The notes under the pieces were generated by a model that did no database searches, was not told the origin of the DNA, and saw only the letters and a list, made by a program, of their open reading frames with translations. Positions 5,170-11,512 of a stretch of DNA of 11,512 bases are shown here, piece after piece. How positions within the stretch are numbered: the first letter of the stretch is position 1; the number at the start of each line of letters is the position of its first letter. Source of the stretch: Verrucomicrobiota bacterium (GTDB lineage Bacteria > Verrucomicrobiota > Verrucomicrobiia > Limisphaerales > UBA1096); assembly GCA_003972865.1 (NCBI GenBank), contig QOAX01000092.1:1-11512 (forward strand), given 5' to 3'. The position numbers and the translations under genes are program-made.

Positions 5170-6387
5170 TCAACGACCAAACAGCGCGGCGACCTGGCGC
5201 CGGATGACCCGGCCGATACCTCCCCGGCGCGGCGTGGCCTGTGACTGGAAAGCCCCAAACTTGATCAGCCCCACCGGTGTGGCGAACTCCGGCTCGTCCA
5301 GCGCGTTCTTGACGCCGCTCACGGTACTGGCCCGGCCGATGGCCACCGGCAGCTTGAACACGTCCCGCGCCAGTCGTGTGATGTGCGGGATGCGCGCGCC
5401 ACCACCGCAAAGCACCACCCCCGCCCGGAGATACTCGATCAATCCCGCCTGGCCAATGTCCTTGGCGATCAACTCGAGGGTCTCCTGCAGACGCATGGAC
5501 ATGATCTTTTGCATGTGCCCGAGATTGATCTGCCGGCCCGGGATCAGGCTGTCGTCGGACAGATCGATCTTCCGGTCCCGCGCCTCGGGATCGATCACGG
5601 CCGACCCATGATCGATCTTGATCTGCTCGGCCCGGGCCAGCGGCACCTTCAGCCCGTAGGCGAGGTCGTTGGAGACGTGGTCGCCCCCGACCGCAAGCAC
5701 GCCGGTGTGCTTGATGACGCCGGCTGAGTAAACCGCGTACTCGGTGACGCCGGCACCAAGATCGATCACCAGCGTGCCCAGTTCCTTCTGCTCCGTGCCC
5801 AGGATAGCGAGCGAGGAGGCCAGGGCGCTGGATGAGATGTTGTCCACCTCCAGATGCAACCCGTTGACGAGGCGTATCGGATTTTGTAAACGGTTGTACC
5901 GGCCGCTGACAACGTGCACGTCCACCTCGACCTTGGCCCCTAGCATTCCCTCCGGGTTGAGGACGCCGTCCTGCCCGTCCACGCGAAAGTGCTGCCGGAT
6001 GACGTGGACCACCGAGTGGTCGGTCGGGAGGTTTATCGCCTTGGCGTTCTTGATGACATCCTGGATGTCGGCGCCGGTGATTTCCCGGTCCGCCGACACC
6101 ACCGGGTGAACCCCGGTGTTGTTGAACCCGCGGACGTGGCTGCCGGTGACGCCGAGGAACACCGATCGAACCTCGACATCCGCCACCTGCTCGGCCTCAA
6201 CGATGGCGTTGCGCACATCCTCCTCGGCCAGGGTGACGTCGATGATTTCCCCCTTGCGAACGCCCCGGGATTTCGCCTGGCCAATGCCGATGATGTTGAC
6301 GACCTGGTTTTCGCTCACTTCCCCCACGGCAACACACACCTTGGATGTGCCGATCTCGAGGCCAACGATGATTTGTGAATCGCTCAC
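5170..6387 (-). CDS. ftsA: Cell division protein FtsA (actin-like membrane tether)
   Basis: A 405-residue actin-fold ATPase that anchors FtsZ to the membrane and signals to the downstream divisome. Visible parts are the phosphate-1 motif GLEIGTSKVCVAVGE (9-23), the FtsA-specific 1C domain (about 84-165, in place of actin subdomain 1B), the phosphate-2 motif LVIDLGAGVTEYAVY (206-220), GVLAVGGDHVSNDLA (229-243), and the adenosine motif VVLCGGGARIP (324-334). The C-terminus ends RVIRRQVAALFGR (393-405), a basic amphipathic helix of the membrane-targeting type, joined by a short Gly/Arg linker. The start is GTG, seven bases after the ftsQ stop; no strong Shine-Dalgarno is seen, so reinitiation from ftsQ is likely. 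The nearby ATG at 6401 leads only to a stop codon. Length is close to the family norm and all motifs are intact. Confidence 0.96.
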   Translation of the reverse strand: MSDSQIIVGLEIGTSKVCVAVGEVSENQVVNIIGIGQAKSRGVRKGEIIDVTLAEEDVRNAIVEAEQVADVEVRSVFLGVTGSHVRGFNNTGVHPVVSADREITGADIQDVIKNAKAINLPTDHSVVHVIRQHFRVDGQDGVLNPEGMLGAKVEVDVHVVSGRYNRLQNPIRLVNGLHLEVDNISSSALASSLAILGTEQKELGTLVIDLGAGVTEYAVYSAGVIKHTGVLAVGGDHVSNDLAYGLKVPLARAEQIKIDHGSAVIDPEARDRKIDLSDDSLIPGRQINLGHMQKIMSMRLQETLELIAKDIGQAGLIEYLRAGVVLCGGGARIPHITRLARDVFKLPVAIGRASTVSGVKNALDEPEFATPVGLIKFGAFQSQATPRRGGIGRVIRRQVAALFGR

Positions 6388-6394
6388 GGTCTGT

Positions 6395-7372
6395 TCATTT
6401 CCCAGCCAGGTTTCGGCCGCTCTTTATGTCCTTGGCAATCGTCGGGGAGAGCATCCAGCGAACCGGCACGTTATTGGTCACTGAAAGGTCCACCGTCTCG
6501 ATGGCCAGTCCAAACTTCTGCCCGTGCGCCCGGATGCGGGCCCAGCGGTTGAGCTGACGGGCCAGGCGCTCGGTCGATAGATCCACCTGGCCCCCGTCGC
6601 CGGTGGTGACCCGCAGGATGCGCGGCTGGGAGAGGTCGATCACCCGCAAATCCACCACGCCGGCCAGGGGCGAGCGGCGAAATTCCCCAATGAGGCCAAG
6701 CGCGGCCCGCAGCTTTGGCAGTCCGGCCGGGCGGCCGGGGGTGAGCGACTTGAGTTTCTTGAGATCGATCCCGGAGACGACCGGCAGCGACCATTCAGCC
6801 TGCTTCTCCGGCACCACCACCGAGCGGCCGTCGATCGGGCTCATCACGTGGCCGGTCTCGTCCAGTTGCAGCCTCACGCAGTCGTAATCCGTCACGCCGG
6901 CACCGTCGCGCTGCCAGGCCCAGACCTGCGCCATGGGCACCCGCTCGGCGACCCGCACCTGCAGCGTGTCCGGCAGGAAACGCTCCACGGACGCCGCCTT
7001 CACCCGGGGGGCCAGTTCGATGTCGCGCTTGATCCGCAGCAGATCAAGCCTAAGCAGGTTGTCGCCCACACGCACGGCGGCCCATTTCTGGAGCTGACCA
7101 ATACTGATGATTCCGTCCGTCCGGTAATCCAGTTGCCTGACGGAGAATGACTCGTTCTCGTACACGAGCCGGTTGAGCGCAAAGGCGCCGCCCTGCCAGC
7201 AGACGGCAATGATCCCCGCGACCGCGACGACGAGGGCCGACAGCGAGCGCAGCCAGCGCAGCCGCTCGCGCCTGGCCTGCTGCGACTGCACCTTGACCGA
7301 GAGCAGTTTTTTCCGCCCCGACTTGCTGTTCCTACGTTTCGCTCTCAATGCCATGTCAAAAAGTTGTTTCAT
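6395..7372 (-). CDS. ftsQ: Cell division protein FtsQ/DivIB
   Basis: A 325-residue bitopic membrane protein that in other bacteria joins FtsB and FtsL and controls septal synthesis. The N-terminus is long, cytoplasmic and very basic (residues 8-42). One membrane segment follows (about 44-59, SALVVAVAGIIAVCW core), then a periplasmic POTRA domain (about 76-148) with GDNLLRLDLLRIKRDI and a typical PDTLQVRVAERVPMA end, and a beta domain to near residue 310. Sequence is weakly conserved in this family, but topology, the POTRA pattern and the location between ddl and ftsA settle the call. The ATG at 7372 overlaps the ddl stop (ATGA); a longer frame reaching 7426 would intrude on ddl and is less likely. 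The ending (RWMLSPTIAKD) lacks a second membrane segment. Confidence 0.93.
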   Translation of the reverse strand: MKQLFDMALRAKRRNSKSGRKKLLSVKVQSQQARRERLRWLRSLSALVVAVAGIIAVCWQGGAFALNRLVYENESFSVRQLDYRTDGIISIGQLQKWAAVRVGDNLLRLDLLRIKRDIELAPRVKAASVERFLPDTLQVRVAERVPMAQVWAWQRDGAGVTDYDCVRLQLDETGHVMSPIDGRSVVVPEKQAEWSLPVVSGIDLKKLKSLTPGRPAGLPKLRAALGLIGEFRRSPLAGVVDLRVIDLSQPRILRVTTGDGGQVDLSTERLARQLNRWARIRAHGQKFGLAIETVDLSVTNNVPVRWMLSPTIAKDIKSGRNLAGK

Positions 7373-8289
7373 CCGGTGGCCGCCAACGGCGGGTGTTCCA
7401 CGGCCAGCTCGACCAGCCACTGGCACAGTTCGGCGAAACCGGTGCCGGTCGCCGCGGCCGCCTTGGGCAGCAGGCTCGTCTCCGTCATCCCCGGCAGGGT
7501 GTTGACCTCGAGGAACACCGGCTCGCCATCCGCTCTCACGATAAAGTCAACCCGTGCGCAGTTGCCGCCGCCGACGGCTGCCAGGGCCAGTTCCCCGGCA
7601 TGCTGTATGCGCTGCGTAGCCTCCGCATCAAACGGAGCCGGGCAGGCGTACTCTGTCGCACCAGCGGTGTACTTGTTGGCGTAATCGTAGGCCCCGCGCT
7701 TAGGCGTGATCTGGACCACCGGCAGCGACTGGCCGCCGACGATGCCCACCGTGACTTCCCGGCCCTCGATCCGCTCCTCAACGAGCACCTGCCCGCCGCC
7801 CTCGAGCGACTTGGCCAGGCCGCTTGGCCAAGCGGCCGCCGACTCGACACACTCGAGACCGCTGCTCGACCCCTGGCAGACCGGCTTGAGCACCAGTGGC
7901 AGCTCGAGCCCGTCAGGCAGGCCGGCCCCGGGGGCGTCCACCACGCAGTCATTCGCCGTTGCCAAGCCCTGGGCAGCGCAGGCGCGCTTGGCCGCCACCT
8001 TGTCGAATGCCAGCCGGCTCACCGCCTCACTGCAGCCGGTGTACGGCACACCCAGCGCGTCGAGCCTGGCCTGAACAGCGCCGTCCTCACCGTACATCCC
8101 GTGCAGCGCCAGAAACACCACGTCTGTTTTTGGCGACAGCCGAAACTCGCCGTCTACGGGATCGATTTCACTCACCCGGTGACCCAGGCTTCGCAGCGCG
8201 TCCGCCACCGCCGCGCCGGACTGGAGTGACACCTCCCGCTCCCCGGAAGGGCCGCCCAGCATCACGCAAATATCGAGTGGCTCAAGCAT
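7369..8289 (-). CDS. ddl: D-alanine--D-alanine ligase
   Basis: A 306-residue ATP-grasp enzyme that makes D-Ala-D-Ala, the terminal dipeptide added to the peptidoglycan precursor by MurF. Motifs in order are GGPSGEREVSLQSG (12-25, catalytic E17), HGMYGEDGAVQ (63-73), LKPVCQGSSSG (134-144, the serine loop), VEERIEGREVTVG (170-182), YDYANKY (201-207, Y207), CARVDF (244-249) and PVFLEVNTLPGMTETSLLP (257-275) with the metal ligands E261 and N263. The GSSSG and KY pairing gives the Glu-Ser-Tyr set of a true Ddl rather than a D-Ala-D-lactate ligase, though that needs alignment. The ATG overlaps the murB stop by eight bases and has GGAGG six bases upstream. A 20-base perfect palindrome lies within codons 151-157. 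Confidence 0.97.
   Translation of the reverse strand: MLEPLDICVMLGGPSGEREVSLQSGAAVADALRSLGHRVSEIDPVDGEFRLSPKTDVVFLALHGMYGEDGAVQARLDALGVPYTGCSEAVSRLAFDKVAAKRACAAQGLATANDCVVDAPGAGLPDGLELPLVLKPVCQGSSSGLECVESAAAWPSGLAKSLEGGGQVLVEERIEGREVTVGIVGGQSLPVVQITPKRGAYDYANKYTAGATEYACPAPFDAEATQRIQHAGELALAAVGGGNCARVDFIVRADGEPVFLEVNTLPGMTETSLLPKAAAATGTGFAELCQWLVELAVEHPPLAATG
7818..7837. repeat. 20-base perfect palindrome inside ddl
   Basis: GGCCGCTTGGCCAAGCGGCC is a perfect 20-base palindrome, the longest copy of the dispersed CTTGGCCAAG motif here. A half-matching CTTGGCCAGG sits just beside it (7810-7819). It encodes an Ala-Ala-Trp-Pro-Ser-Gly stretch just after the serine loop of Ddl, and would form a very stable hairpin in mRNA. 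Confidence 0.8.
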
Positions 8290-9229
8290 GCCCGCCCTCC
8301 CCGCCGATGATTTGCACCTCGGTCTTCAACTCGATGCCGCGCTCGGTCAACGCCCTCTCCCGGATACGCCCGATCAACCGTAGGATATCGTCCGCCGTCG
8401 CGCCGCCTTTGTTGACGATGAAGTTGCCGTGCTCCTCAGACACCATCGCGCCGCTCTCGGTCGCGCCCTTGAGGCCCAGCTCATCGACCAGCTTTCCGGC
8501 GGGGATGCCTTCCGGGTTCTTGAAAATGCAGCCGGCACTGCGCGCCTTGGGCTGGCTGTCCCAGCGTTTTTGGCTGTACTCGGCCATGCGTGCGGCGATG
8601 GCCTCGGCGGTGTCCGGTTCCCCCTTCAACACCGCGCCGAGTGCGATTTGATTTTTCAACAACGGACAACTTCGGTACGTGGACTCGATCGATTCCGCCG
8701 GCATCTCGAACACCTCGCCGACGGGATCCATGAACCGCACCGTCTCCACCACGTCGAACAGCTCGCCCCCCATCGCGCCGGCGTTCATGCGCAGCCCGCC
8801 GCCGATGCTCCCCGGGATGCCCTCGAGAAACTCCATCCCCGACAGGCGGCAGCGCTTGGCCTCGGCAGCCACGTTTTTCAACTTCGCGCCCGCGCCGCAA
8901 CGGAGTCTCGACCCGTCCGGCTCAATGCCAGTGAAAGGCTCCCGGCTCAGCCGCACGGTCAGCCCGCGCACGCCGGAGTCGAGCGGTAGAAAATTCGATC
9001 CGCGCCCGAGCACCGTCACCGGCAGCCCCCGCTCTCGGCAGGCGACCAGCAGCGCCGCGAGGCCGGTCTCGCTTTCGGGCTCGGCGAAAAAGTCGGCCCG
9101 GCCCCCCGCCCGCAGGGTGGTCAACTCCGCCAGCGGGTAATCCGGCTCGACGACCGTCCCGTCGCCGGCGGCGCGCTCGAGCGTCTCTTTCAAGTCCTCC
9201 GCCACGGGTGCTGCGGCGCTGGCGCTCAT
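8282..9229 (-). CDS. murB: UDP-N-acetylenolpyruvoylglucosamine reductase
   Basis: A 315-residue flavoenzyme that reduces UDP-GlcNAc-enolpyruvate to UDP-MurNAc with NADPH, the second committed step of peptidoglycan synthesis. FAD-binding motifs are TTLRAGGRADFF (37-48), VLGRGSNFL (73-81) and EFLEGIPGSIGGGLRMNAGA (133-152). The substrate domain shows YRSCPL (185-190), ARSAGCIFKNPEG (229-241), AGKLVDELGLKG (244-255) and VSEEHGNFIVN (263-273). The proton donor, Ser in E. coli MurB, is Cys234 here, a variant known in part of the family. The ATG overlaps the murG stop (ATGA) and has AAGGAGG seven bases upstream, so the longer frame reaching 9349 is rejected. It overlaps ddl by eight bases. The gene murC often found between murG and murB is absent. 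Confidence 0.96.
   Translation of the reverse strand: MSASAAAPVAEDLKETLERAAGDGTVVEPDYPLAELTTLRAGGRADFFAEPESETGLAALLVACRERGLPVTVLGRGSNFLPLDSGVRGLTVRLSREPFTGIEPDGSRLRCGAGAKLKNVAAEAKRCRLSGMEFLEGIPGSIGGGLRMNAGAMGGELFDVVETVRFMDPVGEVFEMPAESIESTYRSCPLLKNQIALGAVLKGEPDTAEAIAARMAEYSQKRWDSQPKARSAGCIFKNPEGIPAGKLVDELGLKGATESGAMVSEEHGNFIVNKGGATADDILRLIGRIRERALTERGIELKTEVQIIGGEGGHA
8296..8300 (-). promoter_or_regulatory. Shine-Dalgarno of ddl
   Basis: GGAGG on the - strand within a G-rich run, six bases before the ddl ATG at 8289 and inside the murB 3' end. Confidence 0.75.
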
Positions 9230-10386
9230 GCCGCCGCCTCCTTTCCGCTTGGCAGGGCAAACATCAGTTCGTCCCCGGCGTCGTCCTCCCAACCGCAAAC
9301 GTCGAAAATCCGTTGCACGACCTCCCCTGTGGCCTGTGCCGACTTCCACTGTTTCATCGCACCGGCCATCGCCTCGAGCTTGGCCGGGCTGCCGAACAAC
9401 TCGCTCAATTGGCTGACGAGCAGGTTGGGCGTCAGTTGTTTCTGGTGAAAACAGCGCGCCGCGCCGAGGTCCACGAACGACCGGGCGTTGAGCCGCTGAT
9501 GGTCGTCCACCGCGGTGGGGTACGGGATCAAAATGGCCGGCAGCTCCATGGCCGAAAACTCGGCCAGCGACGACGCCCCCGAGCGGCTCACGGCCAGGTC
9601 GGCCGCACCCAGCGCATACTCCATCTCGGTCAAAAACGGGCGCACCACGGCGTTCAGGCCAAGCGCCTCGTACGCCTGCCGCACCGGCTCGACGACGCCG
9701 CTTCCGGTCAGGTGGATGAACTGCAGTCCCGGCACCGCCTTGGTCAAGCGCGGCAGCGAGTCGATCAGCGCCTGGTTGATCGACTGCGCCCCCTGGCTGC
9801 CGCCCATCACAAGCAGCACTGGCTGGTCGTCGGCCAGGCCAAGCGCGGTCCGTGCGTCGGCCTTTTCAATCGGCTCCATTGCCGATCGCACAGGCAGGCC
9901 GGTGGCGCGAATGTCAGTGTTCAGCACTCGCGGCATCGCGGTGGGAAACTGGACGAACACCTCGTCGGCCAGCGGCGCCAGCAGCTTCACCGCCCGGCCC
10001 GGGACGGCGTTGGCCTCGTGCAGAAAAATGCGCGCGCCGATCAGCTTCCCGGCGATCACCGGTGGCGCGCTGGTGAAACCGCCCATCGCCAGCACGGCAT
10101 CGGGCGGGTTGTCGCGAAAAAGTTTTCGGCATTGGCCAAGCGACGACCAAAAGCCGGTGGCGAACCGGGGCAGATTGCCGCTGAGAGCGATGACCGGCAG
10201 CGACTCGACCTCCATGCCGTAGGCCGACTTGACCGCCGTCTGGTCCACCTCCTTCGGGCTGACGAGCAGCATGACCTCGCAGCCGCGCGCCACGAGCGCG
10301 TCTCCCACGGCCAAGCCGGGAAACAGGTGTCCGCCGGTTCCGCCGCAGGCGATGGCAATGCGCTTGGCCGGGGGATTCATGCTCAT
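9226..10386 (-). CDS. murG: MurG, lipid I to lipid II GlcNAc transferase
   Basis: A 386-residue GT-B glycosyltransferase on the inner face of the membrane that adds GlcNAc to lipid I, giving lipid II, the substrate of FtsW. Visible features are the first glycine loop ACGGTGGHLFPGLAV (13-27), MGGFTSAPPVIAGKLIG (101-117), HEANAVPGRA (123-132, where most homologues have HEQN), the second loop MGGSQGAQSINQAL (194-207) and the UDP-GlcNAc pocket RSGASSLAE (268-276) with IPYPTAVDDHQRLNA (287-301). The ATG at 10386 overlaps the ftsW stop (ATGA); a second ATG two codons later is possible. The frame stays open to 10494 but that part lies over ftsW and is unlikely. The end (residues 365-386) is a poorly conserved tail rich in acidic and Ala residues. 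It overlaps murB by four bases. Confidence 0.97.
   Translation of the reverse strand: MSMNPPAKRIAIACGGTGGHLFPGLAVGDALVARGCEVMLLVSPKEVDQTAVKSAYGMEVESLPVIALSGNLPRFATGFWSSLGQCRKLFRDNPPDAVLAMGGFTSAPPVIAGKLIGARIFLHEANAVPGRAVKLLAPLADEVFVQFPTAMPRVLNTDIRATGLPVRSAMEPIEKADARTALGLADDQPVLLVMGGSQGAQSINQALIDSLPRLTKAVPGLQFIHLTGSGVVEPVRQAYEALGLNAVVRPFLTEMEYALGAADLAVSRSGASSLAEFSAMELPAILIPYPTAVDDHQRLNARSFVDLGAARCFHQKQLTPNLLVSQLSELFGSPAKLEAMAGAMKQWKSAQATGEVVQRIFDVCGWEDDAGDELMFALPSGKEAAA
9237..9243 (-). promoter_or_regulatory. Shine-Dalgarno of murB
   Basis: AAGGAGG on the - strand, seven bases before the murB ATG at 9229 and inside the last codons of murG. It fixes the murB start. Confidence 0.85.
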
Positions 10387-11512
10387 GTCTTCGCCCGGAA
10401 CGGTGAGTACCCGCCGGGGTCGTTTGCCCCGGCCGTCTTGACCTGCCCCTCGCGGCTCGCAAACCGCGCGACGCTCAACAGCACCCCGACGCAAAACAGC
10501 ATCACCACGAGGTTCGTACCGCCACGGCTGATGAACGGCAGCGGGAGTCCCTTGTTGGGCAGCGTGCTAGTCACCACGCCGATGTTGATGAACGCCTGAA
10601 GGCTAATCAGCAGCGTCATCCCGGAGGCCAGCAGGAAACCGAAAAAGTCGCGCGACCGCATGGCGATATACGCCCCGCAAACCACGAACAGCACGAACGC
10701 CACCACGACCCCCATCGTGGCGACCAGGCCAAGCTCCTCGCCGATCACCGAGAAGATGAAGTCGGTCTGGTGTTCCGGCACGAAGCCAAGCTTCTGGCGG
10801 CCGTTGCCGAGGCCAAGGCCGGTTGTCCCGCCCGAGCCAAGCGCGATCAGCGACTGCCACGCCTGGTAGCCCACCCCCTGTTTCGTGCCCTCGGGATCGA
10901 GCCAGCTCATGATGCGGTTCAGGCGAACCGTGTTTTGCGACAGCAGGAAACCGCCAGCCGCCCCCAGCACGATCACCGGTGGAACCATGAACCGCAGCTT
11001 CGTGCCGGCCAGGAACAGCATCAACACGCACACCGTGGCCAGCAGCGCCGTCGCGCCCCAGTCCGGCTCGATGAAAATCAACCCGAGGAACAACGCCAGC
11101 ACCATCCCGGGAATCAGCAGACCGTACCGGAACGTGCCCATCTTGCGGCCCTTACGTTCACAGTAGTGGGCCAGCGCAATGATGACAGCCAGCTTGGCAA
11201 ACTCGGACGGCTGGAACGTCGTGCCCGGCAACTGCAGCCAGCGGCGCGCGCCGTTGCGCTCCAGCCCGAGGCCGGGGAGCATCACCGCCACCAACAGGAG
11301 AAACGCCAACACCAGTGCCGGTGCCGAGATTTTTTTCAGCACCTGGTAGTCCGCCACAGCCGCGCCGAGGCAGACCACCAGCCCGATGCAGCACCACAGC
11401 ACCTGCGACCCCCAAAACGCCCCCCCCCGGTGGAACATGGTGGCGCTGTAGAGCATCACCAACCCCAGCGCAAGCAGGGCGGAAACGACAAACACCAGCG
11501 TGGTCGAGGCAA
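10383..11512 (-). CDS. ftsW: FtsW, septal peptidoglycan polymerase, 5' end cut by window edge
   Basis: A SEDS-family membrane glycosyltransferase that polymerises lipid II at the septum with its partner FtsI. About 375 residues are visible. The frame is open past the right edge (the residues before the GTG at 11495 read ASTTL), so perhaps 10-30 N-terminal residues are missing and that GTG is internal. There are about ten hydrophobic segments. Family motifs are NGARRWLQLPGTTFQPSEFAKL, with the QPSE core, IEPDWGATALL with the catalytic-region Asp, GLGLGNGRQKLGFVPEHQTD and FIFSVIGEELG, and LPLPFISRGGTN near the end, where FtsW usually has SYGGSS. The PEHQTDFIFSVIGEELG motif and the position before murG favour FtsW over RodA. 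A run of nine G in the coding strand (11420-11428) lies in the first visible extracellular loop. The C-terminal tail is cytoplasmic. It overlaps murG by four bases. Confidence 0.95.
   Translation of the reverse strand, partial: ASTTLVFVVSALLALGLVMLYSATMFHRGGAFWGSQVLWCCIGLVVCLGAAVADYQVLKKISAPALVLAFLLLVAVMLPGLGLERNGARRWLQLPGTTFQPSEFAKLAVIIALAHYCERKGRKMGTFRYGLLIPGMVLALFLGLIFIEPDWGATALLATVCVLMLFLAGTKLRFMVPPVIVLGAAGGFLLSQNTVRLNRIMSWLDPEGTKQGVGYQAWQSLIALGSGGTTGLGLGNGRQKLGFVPEHQTDFIFSVIGEELGLVATMGVVVAFVLFVVCGAYIAMRSRDFFGFLLASGMTLLISLQAFINIGVVTSTLPNKGLPLPFISRGGTNLVVMLFCVGVLLSVARFASREGQVKTAGANDPGGYSPFRAKT

Noticed and set aside
5154..5258. A 35-residue N-terminal extension of FtsZ
   Set aside because: It lies over ftsA, is Arg/Gly-rich, and the internal ATG has a strong ribosome-binding site at the right distance.
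7348..8229. A 293-codon open frame on the + strand opposite ddl
   Set aside because: Antisense shadow of ddl; composition is Arg/Gln/His-rich with no motif.
7369..9229. A MurC-Ddl or MurB-Ddl fusion as seen in some chlamydiae
   Set aside because: murB and ddl each have their own stop, start and ribosome-binding site, and no MurC motifs appear.
9230..9349. A 40-residue N-terminal extension of MurB
   Set aside because: It lies over murG and the ATG at 9229 has AAGGAGG seven bases upstream and an ATGA overlap.
9208..10599. A 463-codon open frame on the + strand opposite murG
   Set aside because: It is antisense to a clear murG and the start of ftsW, its product is rich in Arg, Gln and His typical of a shadow frame in GC-rich DNA, and it shows no recognisable domain.

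Overview
The window is a GC-rich bacterial chromosome segment of housekeeping genes. It holds 12 protein genes and no RNA genes, mobile elements or CRISPR arrays that I can see. The best guess for the host is Verrucomicrobiota or a near relative in the PVC superphylum. The reasons are a divergent FtsZ inside a full division and cell-wall (dcw) cluster, a lysine/alanine-tailed DksA-like protein beside rpmG and rpsR, and the form of the L33 protein. This placement is inference from gene content, not from a search.

Region 1 (1-1585, + strand): the 3' part of aroB (3-dehydroquinate synthase, shikimate pathway), followed with a one-base stop/start overlap by an unrecognised 204-residue protein. 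The two are probably cotranscribed.

Region 2 (1602-3552, - strand): a tight cluster read right to left: a DksA/TraR-like regulator with a histone-like basic tail, rpmG (L33) and rpsR (S18). A clear intrinsic terminator follows. Beyond it, in the same direction, lies a ZIP-family metal transporter. The DksA-like protein has lost three of four zinc-finger cysteines, L33 has one cysteine and S18 has none, so a set of zinc-free protein versions sits next to a probable zinc importer.

Region 3 (3553-3809): a 257-base gap, AT-rich in its middle, that separates ftsZ from the dksA-like gene and should hold the promoter of the latter.

Region 4 (3810-11512, - strand): ftsW (cut by the right edge), murG, murB, ddl, ftsQ, ftsA, ftsZ. 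The first five genes are joined by 4- or 8-base start/stop overlaps; the ftsQ-ftsA gap is 7 bases and the ftsA-ftsZ gap 16 bases, so this is one transcriptional unit. It links lipid II synthesis (MurB, Ddl, MurG), septal glycan polymerisation (FtsW) and the divisome (FtsQ, FtsA, FtsZ). murC, often between murG and murB, is absent here.

The most unusual signals are: a dispersed palindrome (core CTTGGCCAAG) present six times in 11.5 kb, inside genes and between them; an FtsZ with an altered glycine loop and a Ser in place of the first T7-loop Asp but an intact C-terminal FtsA-binding peptide; and the zinc-free cassette beside the ZIP transporter.
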